Positions 1 to 6,039 of a stretch of 6,104 bases of DNA are shown here, in pieces. Every line of letters starts with the position of its first letter. Within the stretch, counting starts at the first letter, position 1. The translations under genes were made by a program, and so were the position numbers. The notes under the pieces were generated by a model, which did not search any database, was not told the origin of the DNA, and saw only the letters and a list, made by a program, of their open reading frames with translations. This DNA is from Acidobacteriota bacterium (GTDB lineage Bacteria; Acidobacteriota; Blastocatellia; Pyrinomonadales; Pyrinomonadaceae): assembly GCA_013813755.1 (NCBI GenBank), contig JACCRD010000128.1:1-6104 (forward strand), in the 5' to 3' direction.

Positions 1-2
1 AT

Positions 3-119
3 TACAATCGAATCAGGCTGCATTCGAGCTTAGGCTACAAAAGCCCGTTGGAGTTTGAAAAGGAGTTGAAATTCAAAAATATAAGGAGTAGCGAGAGTTT
101 TGTGTGCGGAAAAACTTGA
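3..119 (+). CDS. IS3-family transposase OrfB, C-terminal fragment (cut by window edge)
   Basis: This is the last 38 codons of the catalytic subunit of an IS3-type DDE transposase, which cuts and joins the element's ends during transposition. The visible residues start YNRIRLHSSLGYKSPLEFE, the well-known C-terminal signature of IS3 OrfB proteins (YN..R.HS.LGY.SP..FE), located just after the third acidic residue of the rve integrase core. The catalytic D, D and E residues lie upstream of the window. The reading frame is uninterrupted up to a TGA at 117-119, and the stop sits within the probable terminal repeat. The fragment is too short to say whether the whole transposase is active. Confidence 0.85.
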   Translation, partial: YNRIRLHSSLGYKSPLEFEKELKFKNIRSSESFVCGKT

Positions 120-127
120 CCGTCTCA
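101..127. repeat. Probable right terminal inverted repeat of the IS3-family element
   Basis: The segment starts TGTGTGCGG and ends GACCGTCTCA. Its reverse complement opens TGAGACGG, matching the 5'-TGA..TCA-3' ends typical of the family. It overlaps the transposase stop codon. The boundary is inferred from the end rule and the transposase position only, because the partner repeat is outside the window. Confidence 0.5.
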
Positions 128-157
128 GTATTCGAGTAACTTACCGGAACATTTTTG

Positions 158-813
158 AGTAAAATGGTATGAAAAAATTATGAACACTTATTGACTCGAT
201 CAAAACGCTCCCGCGCAACTGCGCCTTTGGAATTCATTTTCATATGGCAAGCAGCAATGTCGGCGTCGGGCAATGGTGGCATCTCTTTGAATCGATGCTT
301 CGTTGGTGCAGTTCGATTGAAGCCCTTGCCGAACGCCGGATCGAGGTTTTGGATGTCGGCGGCGGATGGTTTCCCGATGACCGGCAGGAAGATTCCGATG
401 AACGATTCGCCCGAGCAATCGAAAGCGTCCGCGAGTATCTGCCGCACGTCACACAGGTGATTTCAGAACCGGGCAAGGCTTTGGCGCAACCTTCGATGGC
501 TTTGGCAATGCGAATTTTGGAAATACAGGATTTTCCGGGTGAAGCCAAAGAAGTGGTCGTTGACGGTTCGATTGCCGAGCTTCCGATGTACTTTTTCCAC
601 CCGCACCGGATTCTTCACCAAAACGGACGAACCGGAATCTGGAAATCTGTCGGGAGAGGAAGAACACATCTTTTGGGCAGACTTTGTATGGAACACGATG
701 TGGTCGCCTCCAACATTGAATTGCCGACAGACGCGAAAGCCGGTGATTTCCTCATTTTCTGTGATACCGGAGCTTACGATAGGAGTATGTCTTATGTTTT
801 TGGACGCGGTTAA
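158..813 (+). pseudogene. Fold-type III PLP-dependent decarboxylase (LysA/ornithine decarboxylase superfamily), N-terminally truncated
   Basis: Intact members of this family are about 400 residues and decarboxylate amino acids using pyridoxal phosphate. Here only the C-terminal half remains. Clear similarity is continuous in one frame from base 184. It includes GIHFHMASSN (229-258, with the His that stacks on PLP), LDVGGGW (349-369, the glycine loop holding the phosphate), SEPGK (463-477), CMEHD (685-699, the CxxxD active-site segment) and GAYDRSMSYVFGRG just before the TAA at 811. The Schiff-base lysine belongs to the missing N-terminal half, so catalysis is not expected. A TGA at 181 closes the frame upstream. 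Between 158 and 183 the fragments SKM, GM and NYEHL appear in alternating frames and read like decayed homologous sequence with small indels. The longest ATG-initiated frame begins at 244, but an ATG there would cut through the conserved HFHMASS motif, so it is not a natural start. The substrate cannot be assigned. An adjacent IS end probably explains the damage. Confidence 0.8.
781..785 (+). promoter_or_regulatory. Shine-Dalgarno AGGAG for the transglutaminase-like gene
   Basis: AGGAG lies 8 bases before the ATG at 794, inside the 3' end of the decarboxylase coding sequence. It covers an AGG arginine codon. I see no other in-frame AGG codon in the decarboxylase remnant, where arginines are mostly CGN with a few AGA. 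This supports the site being kept for translation of the next gene and favours 794 over 827 as the start. Confidence 0.5.
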
Positions 814-1450
814 TACAATTTCTAAAATGAACAACGATATAGTCGAAACTGATGATCTGTACGAAAAATGGCAGCACTGGGCGGCATCGAAAATATCGCA
901 TCACGGCGGGACTTGCTGCGAAATCGCGCGTGAATGGTTATTTGCGATGGATTTTTCACAACTGAACGGCGGAAGTATTTTTAGCGGACCGCGTTGGATT
1001 CGTCAGCGTTACAACTGGGGACCAACCCATTGGGCGATTTACTGGTGCGAAGCGGTTCAGCAAAATGCGCTTGACTGCGGGGCGCAGGCAGCGTTAGCCA
1101 ACGAGGTTTTTTCCGTCCGCGGCGTTAAAAGCTACCCGGTTCAATTAGTTCAACAATTTACAAAAGAGGCAACAAATCAATGGTCTCTCAGGTGGGACGG
1201 CGAAGACACTGCGGTTCAATGGATAAAGGATGATTTGATTTATCACGAAGGCTGCGCGATTGTAGCGGACAATAACGAAATTAAAATTTGGGATGCAAGT
1301 GCCGCCTGGTGGATAAACCCAAAACAATTTGGTGGTTATGGATCACTGCTTGCCGTCAGGTTATTCGCTGCGCCCGATGATCCAGACAGTTTTCAGTGGG
1401 GCGATAATTTTATCGCCGCAAATGAATGGCAGAAGATTAAATCACTCTAA
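794..1450 (+). CDS. Small transglutaminase-like (papain-fold) protein, function unknown
   Basis: The 218-residue product resembles no named protein I can recognise. Its residues fit the transglutaminase/papain-like order. DCGAQAALA places a candidate nucleophile at Cys95 with small residues after it, followed by a VRG turn as in transglutaminase cores. YHEGCAIV then places His151, and EIKIWDAS places Asp167, with H-to-D spacing like the H..EV..W..VD pattern of that fold. The N-terminal part is rich in Trp and His and has adjacent cysteines (HHGGTCC, about 36-42). There is no signal peptide or membrane segment, so it is probably cytoplasmic. The start at 794 has AGGAG 8 bases upstream and overlaps the decarboxylase by 20 bases. 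The ATG at 827 (207 residues) is the alternative, without a visible ribosome site. The overlap suggests translational coupling with the decarboxylase, so the two probably acted together, perhaps in making or modifying an amino-acid-derived compound (inference). The frame appears intact although its partner is broken. Confidence 0.72.
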   Translation: MFLDAVNTISKMNNDIVETDDLYEKWQHWAASKISHHGGTCCEIAREWLFAMDFSQLNGGSIFSGPRWIRQRYNWGPTHWAIYWCEAVQQNALDCGAQAALANEVFSVRGVKSYPVQLVQQFTKEATNQWSLRWDGEDTAVQWIKDDLIYHEGCAIVADNNEIKIWDASAAWWINPKQFGGYGSLLAVRLFAAPDDPDSFQWGDNFIAANEWQKIKSL

Positions 1451-1503
1451 TTTTACGCGCCCGTTTCGCTTCTAAAATTTATCTTTTTTGTCAAACATTA
1501 TTT

Positions 1504-1542
1504 AGGTTTACAAGTTAAATTCAATACTTGTAAACCTTTTTT
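1504..1542 (+). terminator. Rho-independent terminator between convergent genes
   Basis: AGGTTTACAAGT (1504-1515) pairs perfectly over 12 bp with ACTTGTAAACCT (1526-1537), leaving a 10-base loop, and a run of six T follows (1537-1542). It sits 53 bases after the stop of the upstream + strand gene and 1 base beyond the stop of the minus-strand gene. On the minus strand the hairpin is followed by AAATAATG rather than a T-run, so it should work mainly for + strand transcripts and may slow minus-strand ones. Confidence 0.88.
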
Positions 1543-1543
1543 A

Positions 1544-2119
1544 TTAAGCACTGTATCTTTGAATAAAATTCCCGATCTTTCTAACCGAACGGGCGCGCTT
1601 ATAATATTGTGTTTCGGTCGGAATTTGCCAGACTTTCAGAAACTCGCCCTTTTCGTTGGATTGCTGAATGCGCAGTGTTTCATCGGCGACATAAATTCTG
1701 CCTTGTTCATCAACCGCGATTTTGTCGGCGTCCCGAAACAAGTCGTCGCCTATGCCTTTGCCGCCAAATTCGAGTAAGTTCGGGTTTGGAGTCGGCGATG
1801 GCGAGACACGCGGTGTCGGAGCCGAATATGACGGCGGGTTATAAACCGGAAGAGTAGGTTTCGGTTCTTTTTTGACTGCCGGAATCACTATAAAAAATAT
1901 TGTGCCGACCACAACGCACGCGCCGACAATGAGGCTGACGAGAACACTAAGACTCAGGCTCGAATTTTTTATTGTCTGTTTATCGGATATTGTTTGCGAC
2001 GCCGGTTTCTGTGGTTCAATGACGATTTTCGTTGCGCAATAGGCGCAAGCTGCAAAGTTTTGCGAAGGTGAATAACCGGTAATTTTACCGCCGCATTGCA
2101 GGCATACCAAAGGTTTCAT
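1544..2119 (-). CDS. Zinc-ribbon, single-TM protein with truncated NHL-type propeller
   Basis: The 191-residue product begins with a zinc ribbon (CLQC at Cys6/Cys9 and CAYC at Cys25/Cys28). A hydrophobic helix at about 55-79 would anchor it in the inner membrane. Next comes a Pro/Thr/Ser-rich linker (about 86-114), then an NHL-like strand set, DADKIAVDEQGRIYVAD (130-146), followed by an IQ...GEFLKVW segment. This order fits a family with an internal zinc ribbon and an outward-facing beta-propeller, whose members would need several blades. Here the protein stops after about one blade, and the tail after residue 176 (RSVRKIGNFIQRYSA) no longer looks like a propeller. The gene is therefore probably C-terminally truncated or decayed, and its stop lies against the terminator hairpin. 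The ATG at 2119 directly precedes the ribbon. No strong ribosome site is visible. The function is unknown, with ligand sensing or protein contact at the membrane possible. Confidence 0.7.
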   Translation of the reverse strand: MKPLVCLQCGGKITGYSPSQNFAACAYCATKIVIEPQKPASQTISDKQTIKNSSLSLSVLVSLIVGACVVVGTIFFIVIPAVKKEPKPTLPVYNPPSYSAPTPRVSPSPTPNPNLLEFGGKGIGDDLFRDADKIAVDEQGRIYVADETLRIQQSNEKGEFLKVWQIPTETQYYKRARSVRKIGNFIQRYSA

Positions 2120-2265
2120 TTTCTTATCGATTCAGATTTTTTGATAGCTTAACTTATGTTACTTTGTTTACCGGCAACTCGAATAGAATTATTGTTATCT
2201 GAAACTTTGATTGTTTTTCCGGCTTCTGCAAAAAACAGTCTAACTTAATTTTCGTATAAAAGAAT
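2120..2265. other. Divergent intergenic region between the zinc-ribbon and GH2 genes
   Basis: This 146-base AT-rich region should hold the promoters of both divergent genes. I could not pick convincing -35/-10 pairs on either strand. TATAAA at 2255-2260 is too close to the GH2 ATG at 2266 to act as a -10 unless the transcript starts at or past the start codon. No clear inverted repeat was seen. Confidence 0.4.
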
Positions 2266-4143
2266 ATGGCAATTACCAAATCAAATCACGAATTTGACCA
2301 GCACGACCTCCTTCACGTTGTGGCAGACAAAAATAATCCGCTTCCGCGTTCAATTTTGCGGCGGACGGCTTTTCAATTGCTCGACGGTGAGTGGCGCTTT
2401 GCACTCGATACAAAAGACCGGGGTCTGCGAGAGCAATGGTTCGGGCATCACATCTACACGGAAAAGGCGGCTTTTCCCGGCTCGATTGAATCACATCTGA
2501 TCGCCGCCAAAAAATCCGTCGAAGCATTATCTCTTTACAACGATTCGGATGAAGTGGTTGCGTGGTATGAACGCGATTTCAGCATACCGGAAGAATGGAG
2601 CAATGCGCCTAACCGCCTGACGCAATTAACTTTCGGCGCGTGCGGTTATGAAACGCGCGTGTGGCTTAATGGTGTTTTGCTGAAAACTATCGAGGGCGAG
2701 GAAGTACACCTCGGTGAGTATAGCTCGTTTTCCTACGAATTGCCGCCGGAGCTTCTGCAGCCGTCTAATCGCTTGACGATTCGCGTTGCCGACACGATAA
2801 ATGCCGACATTCCGCGCGGCAAACAAGCTTCGCGCGTGTATAAACAAGGCGGAATTTGGTATCAGACCGTTTCGGGAGCAGTCCGCAGCGTTTGGATTGA
2901 AACCGTCGGGCGTAATCGTCTGCGTTCGCGTCTCGGTGTCATCAGCAGTTTGCGCGACCGTCTGGTTGAATTCGATTTGACGACGCGCATTCACGAAGCA
3001 GGCGAATACATTCTGCGGCTCACAATTACGCCGCACGCCAATTCCAAAACGGACGTTAATCAGAGTCCAATAACAGCGCAATTTAATTTGTCTCTGGAAG
3101 CGGGCGAGCGTGTTCAGCGTATTCCGCTGGCGATGCCGGACGCGAAATTGTGGTCGCCCGACGCGCCGAATTTATATCATTTATGGGCGGAACTCGTTGC
3201 GCCTGACGGAAATGTTACGGGCATTGAAACTCATTTCGGGTTGCGGAAAATCGGGGCGCACGGTCCGCGCGTTTATCTGAATAATGATCCGGTTTATCTC
3301 GATGGCATTCTTTATCAGCCAGGCGTTTCGACATTTGAGGAAATGCGCCGGCATCTTCACGCCATCAAAAAACTCGGCTGTAATCTGGCACGTGTTCACA
3401 TTGCCGGTATCGATCCGCGTATTTATGATTTAGCCGACGAAATCGGGCTGATGTTGTGGGTTGAAATTCCTTCGCCGCATAGTTCGAACCAATTTAGCCG
3501 TGATAATCACTGGGCGGAATTACAGCGAATGCTGGTTTTTATCGCTTCACACCCGTCAATCGTAATTTTAAGTTTGTATAACGAAGATTGGGGCGCGGAA
3601 GATATTTCCACCAACGTCGAAACGCGCAAATACATTTCCAACACATTTGATTACCTGCGCCTCTTTTACCCGCAATTGCTCGTGGTAGATAACGACGGTT
3701 GGAATCACGTTTCGCGCAACGGGCGCCTTAGTTCACATCTTTTGACGGCTCATCTCTACACGCCGAAGGCTGAAGAGTGGGCATCGTCGCTCGACCGTTT
3801 GGTGGCAGGTGAAACACGCGGCGTCACTGCTCAACCGCTGATTGTCGGCGACCCGTATTTTTACACCGGACAGACTCCGCTGGTGATCAGCGAATGGGGC
3901 GGTTTCGGTTTTACAAATTACGGCGGACCGGACGCTAATGAAGAAAAAACCGCGCGGATCCGGGCATTCAAACGCGAAATGCGAAAGAGACCGATTGCCG
4001 GCGATATGTACACGCAGGCAACCAGTATCGAGGAAGAAAACAACGGCATTATCGACCCGGTAAGCGGCGAACTGCTCGTTCCTGCCGGGCTGCTCGATTC
4101 AAATTCTTTGCTCAACGAAGAACAAAAGATAAAAGCTGAATAA
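2266..4143 (+). CDS. Glycoside hydrolase family 2 (beta-galactosidase/glucuronidase-like), cytoplasmic
   Basis: The 625-residue enzyme is predicted to hydrolyse beta-linked sugars by the retaining GH2 mechanism. Residues about 35-215 form the N-terminal jelly-roll (LDGEWRF at 39-45, VWLNG, GGIWYQ..SGAVRSVWIE near 195-213). About 220-335 is the immunoglobulin-like sandwich, and from about 340 the TIM barrel begins. Barrel landmarks are the LARVH segment (Arg376, His378), NE at 439-440 with Glu440 as acid/base, VVDNDGWNH, ISEWGG with Glu543 as nucleophile, and YTQ..SIEEENNGI from 582. The protein ends just after the barrel, so it lacks the extra C-terminal domains of LacZ. It starts with a polar N-terminus and has no signal peptide, so it should act in the cytoplasm on imported oligosaccharide or glycoside. 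The ATG at 2266 is used; only a weak AAAAG precedes it. The exact sugar (galactose, glucuronic acid, mannose or other) cannot be told from the motifs alone. It converges on the DUF4380-like gene with 30 bases between. Confidence 0.92.
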   Translation: MAITKSNHEFDQHDLLHVVADKNNPLPRSILRRTAFQLLDGEWRFALDTKDRGLREQWFGHHIYTEKAAFPGSIESHLIAAKKSVEALSLYNDSDEVVAWYERDFSIPEEWSNAPNRLTQLTFGACGYETRVWLNGVLLKTIEGEEVHLGEYSSFSYELPPELLQPSNRLTIRVADTINADIPRGKQASRVYKQGGIWYQTVSGAVRSVWIETVGRNRLRSRLGVISSLRDRLVEFDLTTRIHEAGEYILRLTITPHANSKTDVNQSPITAQFNLSLEAGERVQRIPLAMPDAKLWSPDAPNLYHLWAELVAPDGNVTGIETHFGLRKIGAHGPRVYLNNDPVYLDGILYQPGVSTFEEMRRHLHAIKKLGCNLARVHIAGIDPRIYDLADEIGLMLWVEIPSPHSSNQFSRDNHWAELQRMLVFIASHPSIVILSLYNEDWGAEDISTNVETRKYISNTFDYLRLFYPQLLVVDNDGWNHVSRNGRLSSHLLTAHLYTPKAEEWASSLDRLVAGETRGVTAQPLIVGDPYFYTGQTPLVISEWGGFGFTNYGGPDANEEKTARIRAFKREMRKRPIAGDMYTQATSIEEENNGIIDPVSGELLVPAGLLDSNSLLNEEQKIKAE

Positions 4144-4173
4144 AAAAGGAAAAAATATAAATTGTTTTTGGCT

Positions 4174-5031
4174 TTACTTTATTTTTTCGTTGCTTAATTT
4201 CCAACGCTCAACGTGTTCGACTGATTTTCCGGGTTTGATTTTTTGTAGAGGCGAGAGCGATTCAATCTCTACAAAATCGCCCGCCGTATAAAGTTCGATA
4301 TTCGAGTTCATATCGGGGTAGACAGCGTTTTCGATAAAATCAAAATGCTTTGTAAAAGTTAAATTTCTATAACGATAGACTGCCCAGCCCTGTTTATTTA
4401 AAACACCGATTTTTTGCGGATCGGTGTTTTCTGAATTAACCTGGAGCCGTATAAAATCTTTTTCAAACAGCCAACGCGAATCGCTTAAATCCGTGTAAGT
4501 CCATAAAGTTAGATTTCTGACCGGAAGAAGAGTTTCGCCGCTGTAAGGCGCAAACGGTTCGTTCGGAATTTCGCAGATACCGCCGCCGCGCATAATCGTT
4601 AATGCCCACGCCGCACATTCAATTTCCCTTTCACCATAATTCGTAATTTTGTGATTTATCACAACACCGCTTCCCTGTTCCTCGAGCGTCACGGTAATTT
4701 TCTTTTGCGTTTTTGTGACAGTTTCGAGTGGTTGAAGAAGAAGTATAGAATTTTGCGCTTCATCAAATTGGTATTCAATAGGAGCGTTGTCCGGCGCATA
4801 GGAATTCGGCATATTTTCCGGCGCAATCCACAAACGATGCCCGCCGTAAGGCTTGAATTCACCGAGCGCGGTTTCAACCTGGGCGTTCGGGTGTTCGCCT
4901 AAAATGTTTTCGCCGCCGACAAAGTTATAGCTGATTATGCGCGGACCAACGTCGGTTGTGACAATAATTTCAACTTCGCCGTTGGTTAGACGAATACAGT
5001 TCGGCAAATTTAAATACTCGATTTTCTTCAT
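4174..5031 (-). CDS. DUF4380-like protein with galactose mutarotase-type fold
   Basis: The 285-residue product resembles the DUF4380 group of the aldose 1-epimerase/galactose-mutarotase-like superfamily, which binds sugars in a beta-sandwich. Supporting features are GPRIISY (29-35), GGENILGE (39-46) and GGHRLWIAPE (63-72), followed by alternating beta-strand segments to the end. The GPR..GGEN segment and the HR..APE motif correspond to the early sugar-binding strands of this fold. No signal peptide is present, so the protein is probably cytoplasmic. I chose the ATG at 5031; the TTG one codon upstream gives only one extra residue, and no strong ribosome site is visible. It lies 83 bases downstream of the SDR gene on the same strand, possibly in the same transcript, with a heptad repeat between them. 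Its role is likely binding or anomer conversion of a sugar, but no activity is established for this group that I can name. Confidence 0.8.
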   Translation of the reverse strand: MKKIEYLNLPNCIRLTNGEVEIIVTTDVGPRIISYNFVGGENILGEHPNAQVETALGEFKPYGGHRLWIAPENMPNSYAPDNAPIEYQFDEAQNSILLLQPLETVTKTQKKITVTLEEQGSGVVINHKITNYGEREIECAAWALTIMRGGGICEIPNEPFAPYSGETLLPVRNLTLWTYTDLSDSRWLFEKDFIRLQVNSENTDPQKIGVLNKQGWAVYRYRNLTFTKHFDFIENAVYPDMNSNIELYTAGDFVEIESLSPLQKIKPGKSVEHVERWKLSNEKIK

Positions 5032-5051
5032 CAATTATGATTACAACAAAA

Positions 5052-5106
5052 TTCAAAGTTCAAAGTCCAAATCACTAACTTTGAGCCTTGAACTTTAGAC
5101 CTTGAA
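5052..5106. repeat. Intergenic heptad repeat in two inverted arms
   Basis: The left arm has three 7-bp units in strict register: TTCAAAG, TTCAAAG, TCCAAAT (5052-5072). After a 6-base spacer (CACTAA) the right arm has four units on the opposite strand: CTTTGAG, CCTTGAA, CTTTAGA, CCTTGAA (5079-5106). The consensus is TTCAAAG or its complement CTTTGAA. AAAGTTCAA (5055-5063) can pair perfectly with TTGAACTTT (5088-5096), so the RNA could fold into a hairpin. It sits between the SDR and DUF4380 genes. No good T-run follows on the minus strand, so it is a poor standard terminator but could attenuate transcription or be a mobile repeat. Confidence 0.85.
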
Positions 5107-5114
5107 ATAATTTT

Positions 5115-5864
5115 TCAGGTAACCGCCCCGCCGTCCACAATAACAACTTCACCGCTCATAAAACTGTTGCGGTCGCTGACCATAAACGCGGCGAATTCAG
5201 CAAGTTCTGACGGCTTGCCGAGTCTTCCCTTCGACACCCAAAAATCGTGCATTTGAAGGAGTCTTTCAGGCAGAGTATTACCTAAATCCGTATCGAAAAT
5301 TCCGGCTGCAATCGCATTGACCGTCACGCCGAAATTGGCGGCTTCGCGTGAGAGACATTTTGTAAATCCAATCATCGCGGCTTTGGAAGTTGCGTAGTGA
5401 ACCGAGGTTGGAAGCGAACGAATCGCGCCGACCGAAGTAATATTCAGAATCGAGCCTTTGCGCCCACGAATCATTTGTTTGTAAAAAGGCTTTGTGACAG
5501 CGAACAGACTGTTAACGTTCGTGTCAACTACCCAATCCCAACTCTTGTCGGTCGTCGTCGCAAAATTATCAGGTTTATTGACGGCGGCGTTGTTGACCAG
5601 AATATCAATCGCGCCCCACGTGTCTAATATTTCACGCGCCACTTTTTTCATTCCAATTCTGTCGGTAACTGAAATCTTAAAAGCTAAAGCGCGTCTGCCG
5701 TGAGCTTCGATTTTTGCTTTGACTTCTTCAGCTAAATCGTCGCGCGAGTGATAATTGAAAGCGACATCCGCGCCTTCACGCGCAAAAACTTCACACAACG
5801 CTGCGCCGATTCCGCGTGTTCCGCCCGAAACAAAAGCGCGTTTTTCATCTAAAAGTAAATTCAC
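5115..5864 (-). CDS. SDR-family NAD(P)-dependent oxidoreductase (FabG-like)
   Basis: This classical short-chain dehydrogenase/reductase has 249 residues, the usual family length. It carries the Rossmann motif SGGTRGIG (13-20), NNAA (91-94), the catalytic tetrad Asn116, Ser144 (in ITSVGA), Tyr157 and Lys161 (YATSK), and the VNAIAAG loop (182-188, where many relatives have PG). Arg17 and the NYHSR segment after strand two (37-41) point to NADPH. The enzyme would reduce or oxidise a small alcohol/ketone in the cytoplasm; the substrate cannot be assigned, and FabG or a sugar/polyol dehydrogenase are both possible. I prefer the GTG at 5864 because the protein then starts MNLLLDEKRAFVSGG, a normal SDR N-terminus, and AGGGAG lies 11 bases upstream. 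The ATG at 5891 would add nine polar residues and lies in the loop of an inverted repeat. It is followed on the same strand by the DUF4380-like gene. Confidence 0.9.
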   Translation of the reverse strand: MNLLLDEKRAFVSGGTRGIGAALCEVFAREGADVAFNYHSRDDLAEEVKAKIEAHGRRALAFKISVTDRIGMKKVAREILDTWGAIDILVNNAAVNKPDNFATTTDKSWDWVVDTNVNSLFAVTKPFYKQMIRGRKGSILNITSVGAIRSLPTSVHYATSKAAMIGFTKCLSREAANFGVTVNAIAAGIFDTDLGNTLPERLLQMHDFWVSKGRLGKPSELAEFAAFMVSDRNSFMSGEVVIVDGGAVT

Positions 5865-5875
5865 AAAATTATTTT

Positions 5876-5881
5876 CTCCCT
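5876..5881 (-). promoter_or_regulatory. Shine-Dalgarno AGGGAG for the SDR gene, supporting a GTG start
   Basis: On the minus strand AGGGAG stands 11 bases before the GTG at 5864. The ATG at 5891 lies upstream of this site and has no purine-rich site of its own, so the position of AGGGAG favours GTG. Its first bases belong to the 3' arm of the 9-bp inverted repeat at 5879-5902, so hairpin formation could partly hide it. Confidence 0.55.
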
Positions 5882-5902
5882 TAAACTTCATAGAGTTTAA
5901 GG
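5879..5902. repeat. Perfect 9-bp inverted repeat in the SDR leader
   Basis: CCTTAAACT (5879-5887) and AGTTTAAGG (5894-5902) are perfect complements separated by six bases. The element lies immediately upstream of the SDR coding start and overlaps both the candidate -10 and the first bases of the Shine-Dalgarno sequence. It could be an operator for a dimeric regulator or an RNA hairpin that limits ribosome access. The sequence cannot separate these. Confidence 0.7.
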
Positions 5903-5923
5903 CAAGTGCCGCACTAAAGGCAA
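5894..5923 (-). promoter_or_regulatory. Candidate promoter of the SDR gene with palindrome in the spacer
   Basis: On the minus strand TTGCCT (5918-5923) and TAAACT (5894-5899) are separated by 18 bp, each matching the sigma-70 consensus at four of six positions. A transcript would begin close to 5887, which suits the GTG start and not the ATG at 5891. The spacer holds the palindrome AGTGC-C-GCACT (5905-5915), flanked by two AAGGCAA copies (5899-5905 and 5917-5923). A second weak pair further upstream (TTGAGT/TAAACT, 16 bp apart) is an alternative promoter. Confidence 0.35.
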
Positions 5924-6039
5924 AATAGAGGTTTAACTTCCGTCATCAGTTTAGCCGTATTTTCTGGAAACTCAATTAAAATAACAAAAGCCGTGAGGAG
6001 ATTTTATTGTTTTTGTGATTTTCTTATTGGTACCTTTTT

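Larger units (their letters stand above)
1..127 (+). mobile_element. Right end of an IS3-family insertion sequence (5' part outside window)
   Basis: The segment holds the C-terminal codons of an IS3-type OrfB transposase and then a sequence that looks like a right terminal inverted repeat ending in ..GTCTCA at base 127. Read on the minus strand, the end begins TGAGACGGTCAAG, which fits the TGA start common in IS3-family ends. The transposase stop codon lies inside the proposed repeat, as is usual in this family. The left end and OrfA lie outside the window, so neither the terminal repeat nor the target duplication could be confirmed. The element abuts a decarboxylase gene that has lost its front half, suggesting that it inserted there or that an IS-linked deletion occurred. 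Confidence 0.72.

Noticed and set aside
128..138. GTATTCGAGTA next to the IS end, repeated at 6080-6090
   Set aside because: An 11-bp match between two places in a 6-kb window is expected by chance, IS3 elements make only short target duplications, and no other shared sequence flanks the copies.
539..793. Upstream extension of the transglutaminase-like gene to an ATG at 539
   Set aside because: The added 85 residues are read in another frame from the conserved decarboxylase C-terminus, whose motifs (CMEHD, GAYDRSMSY) show which frame is real.
1457..1596. GCGCCCGTT (1457-1465) and AACGGGCGC (1588-1596) as an inverted repeat around the terminator
   Set aside because: Only 9 bp match at a distance of over 120 bases and one arm lies in coding sequence, so it is most likely chance.
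4144..4173. Terminator between the convergent GH2 and DUF4380-like genes
   Set aside because: The 30-base gap is AT-rich but has only a weak A/T pairing and no GC-containing stem.
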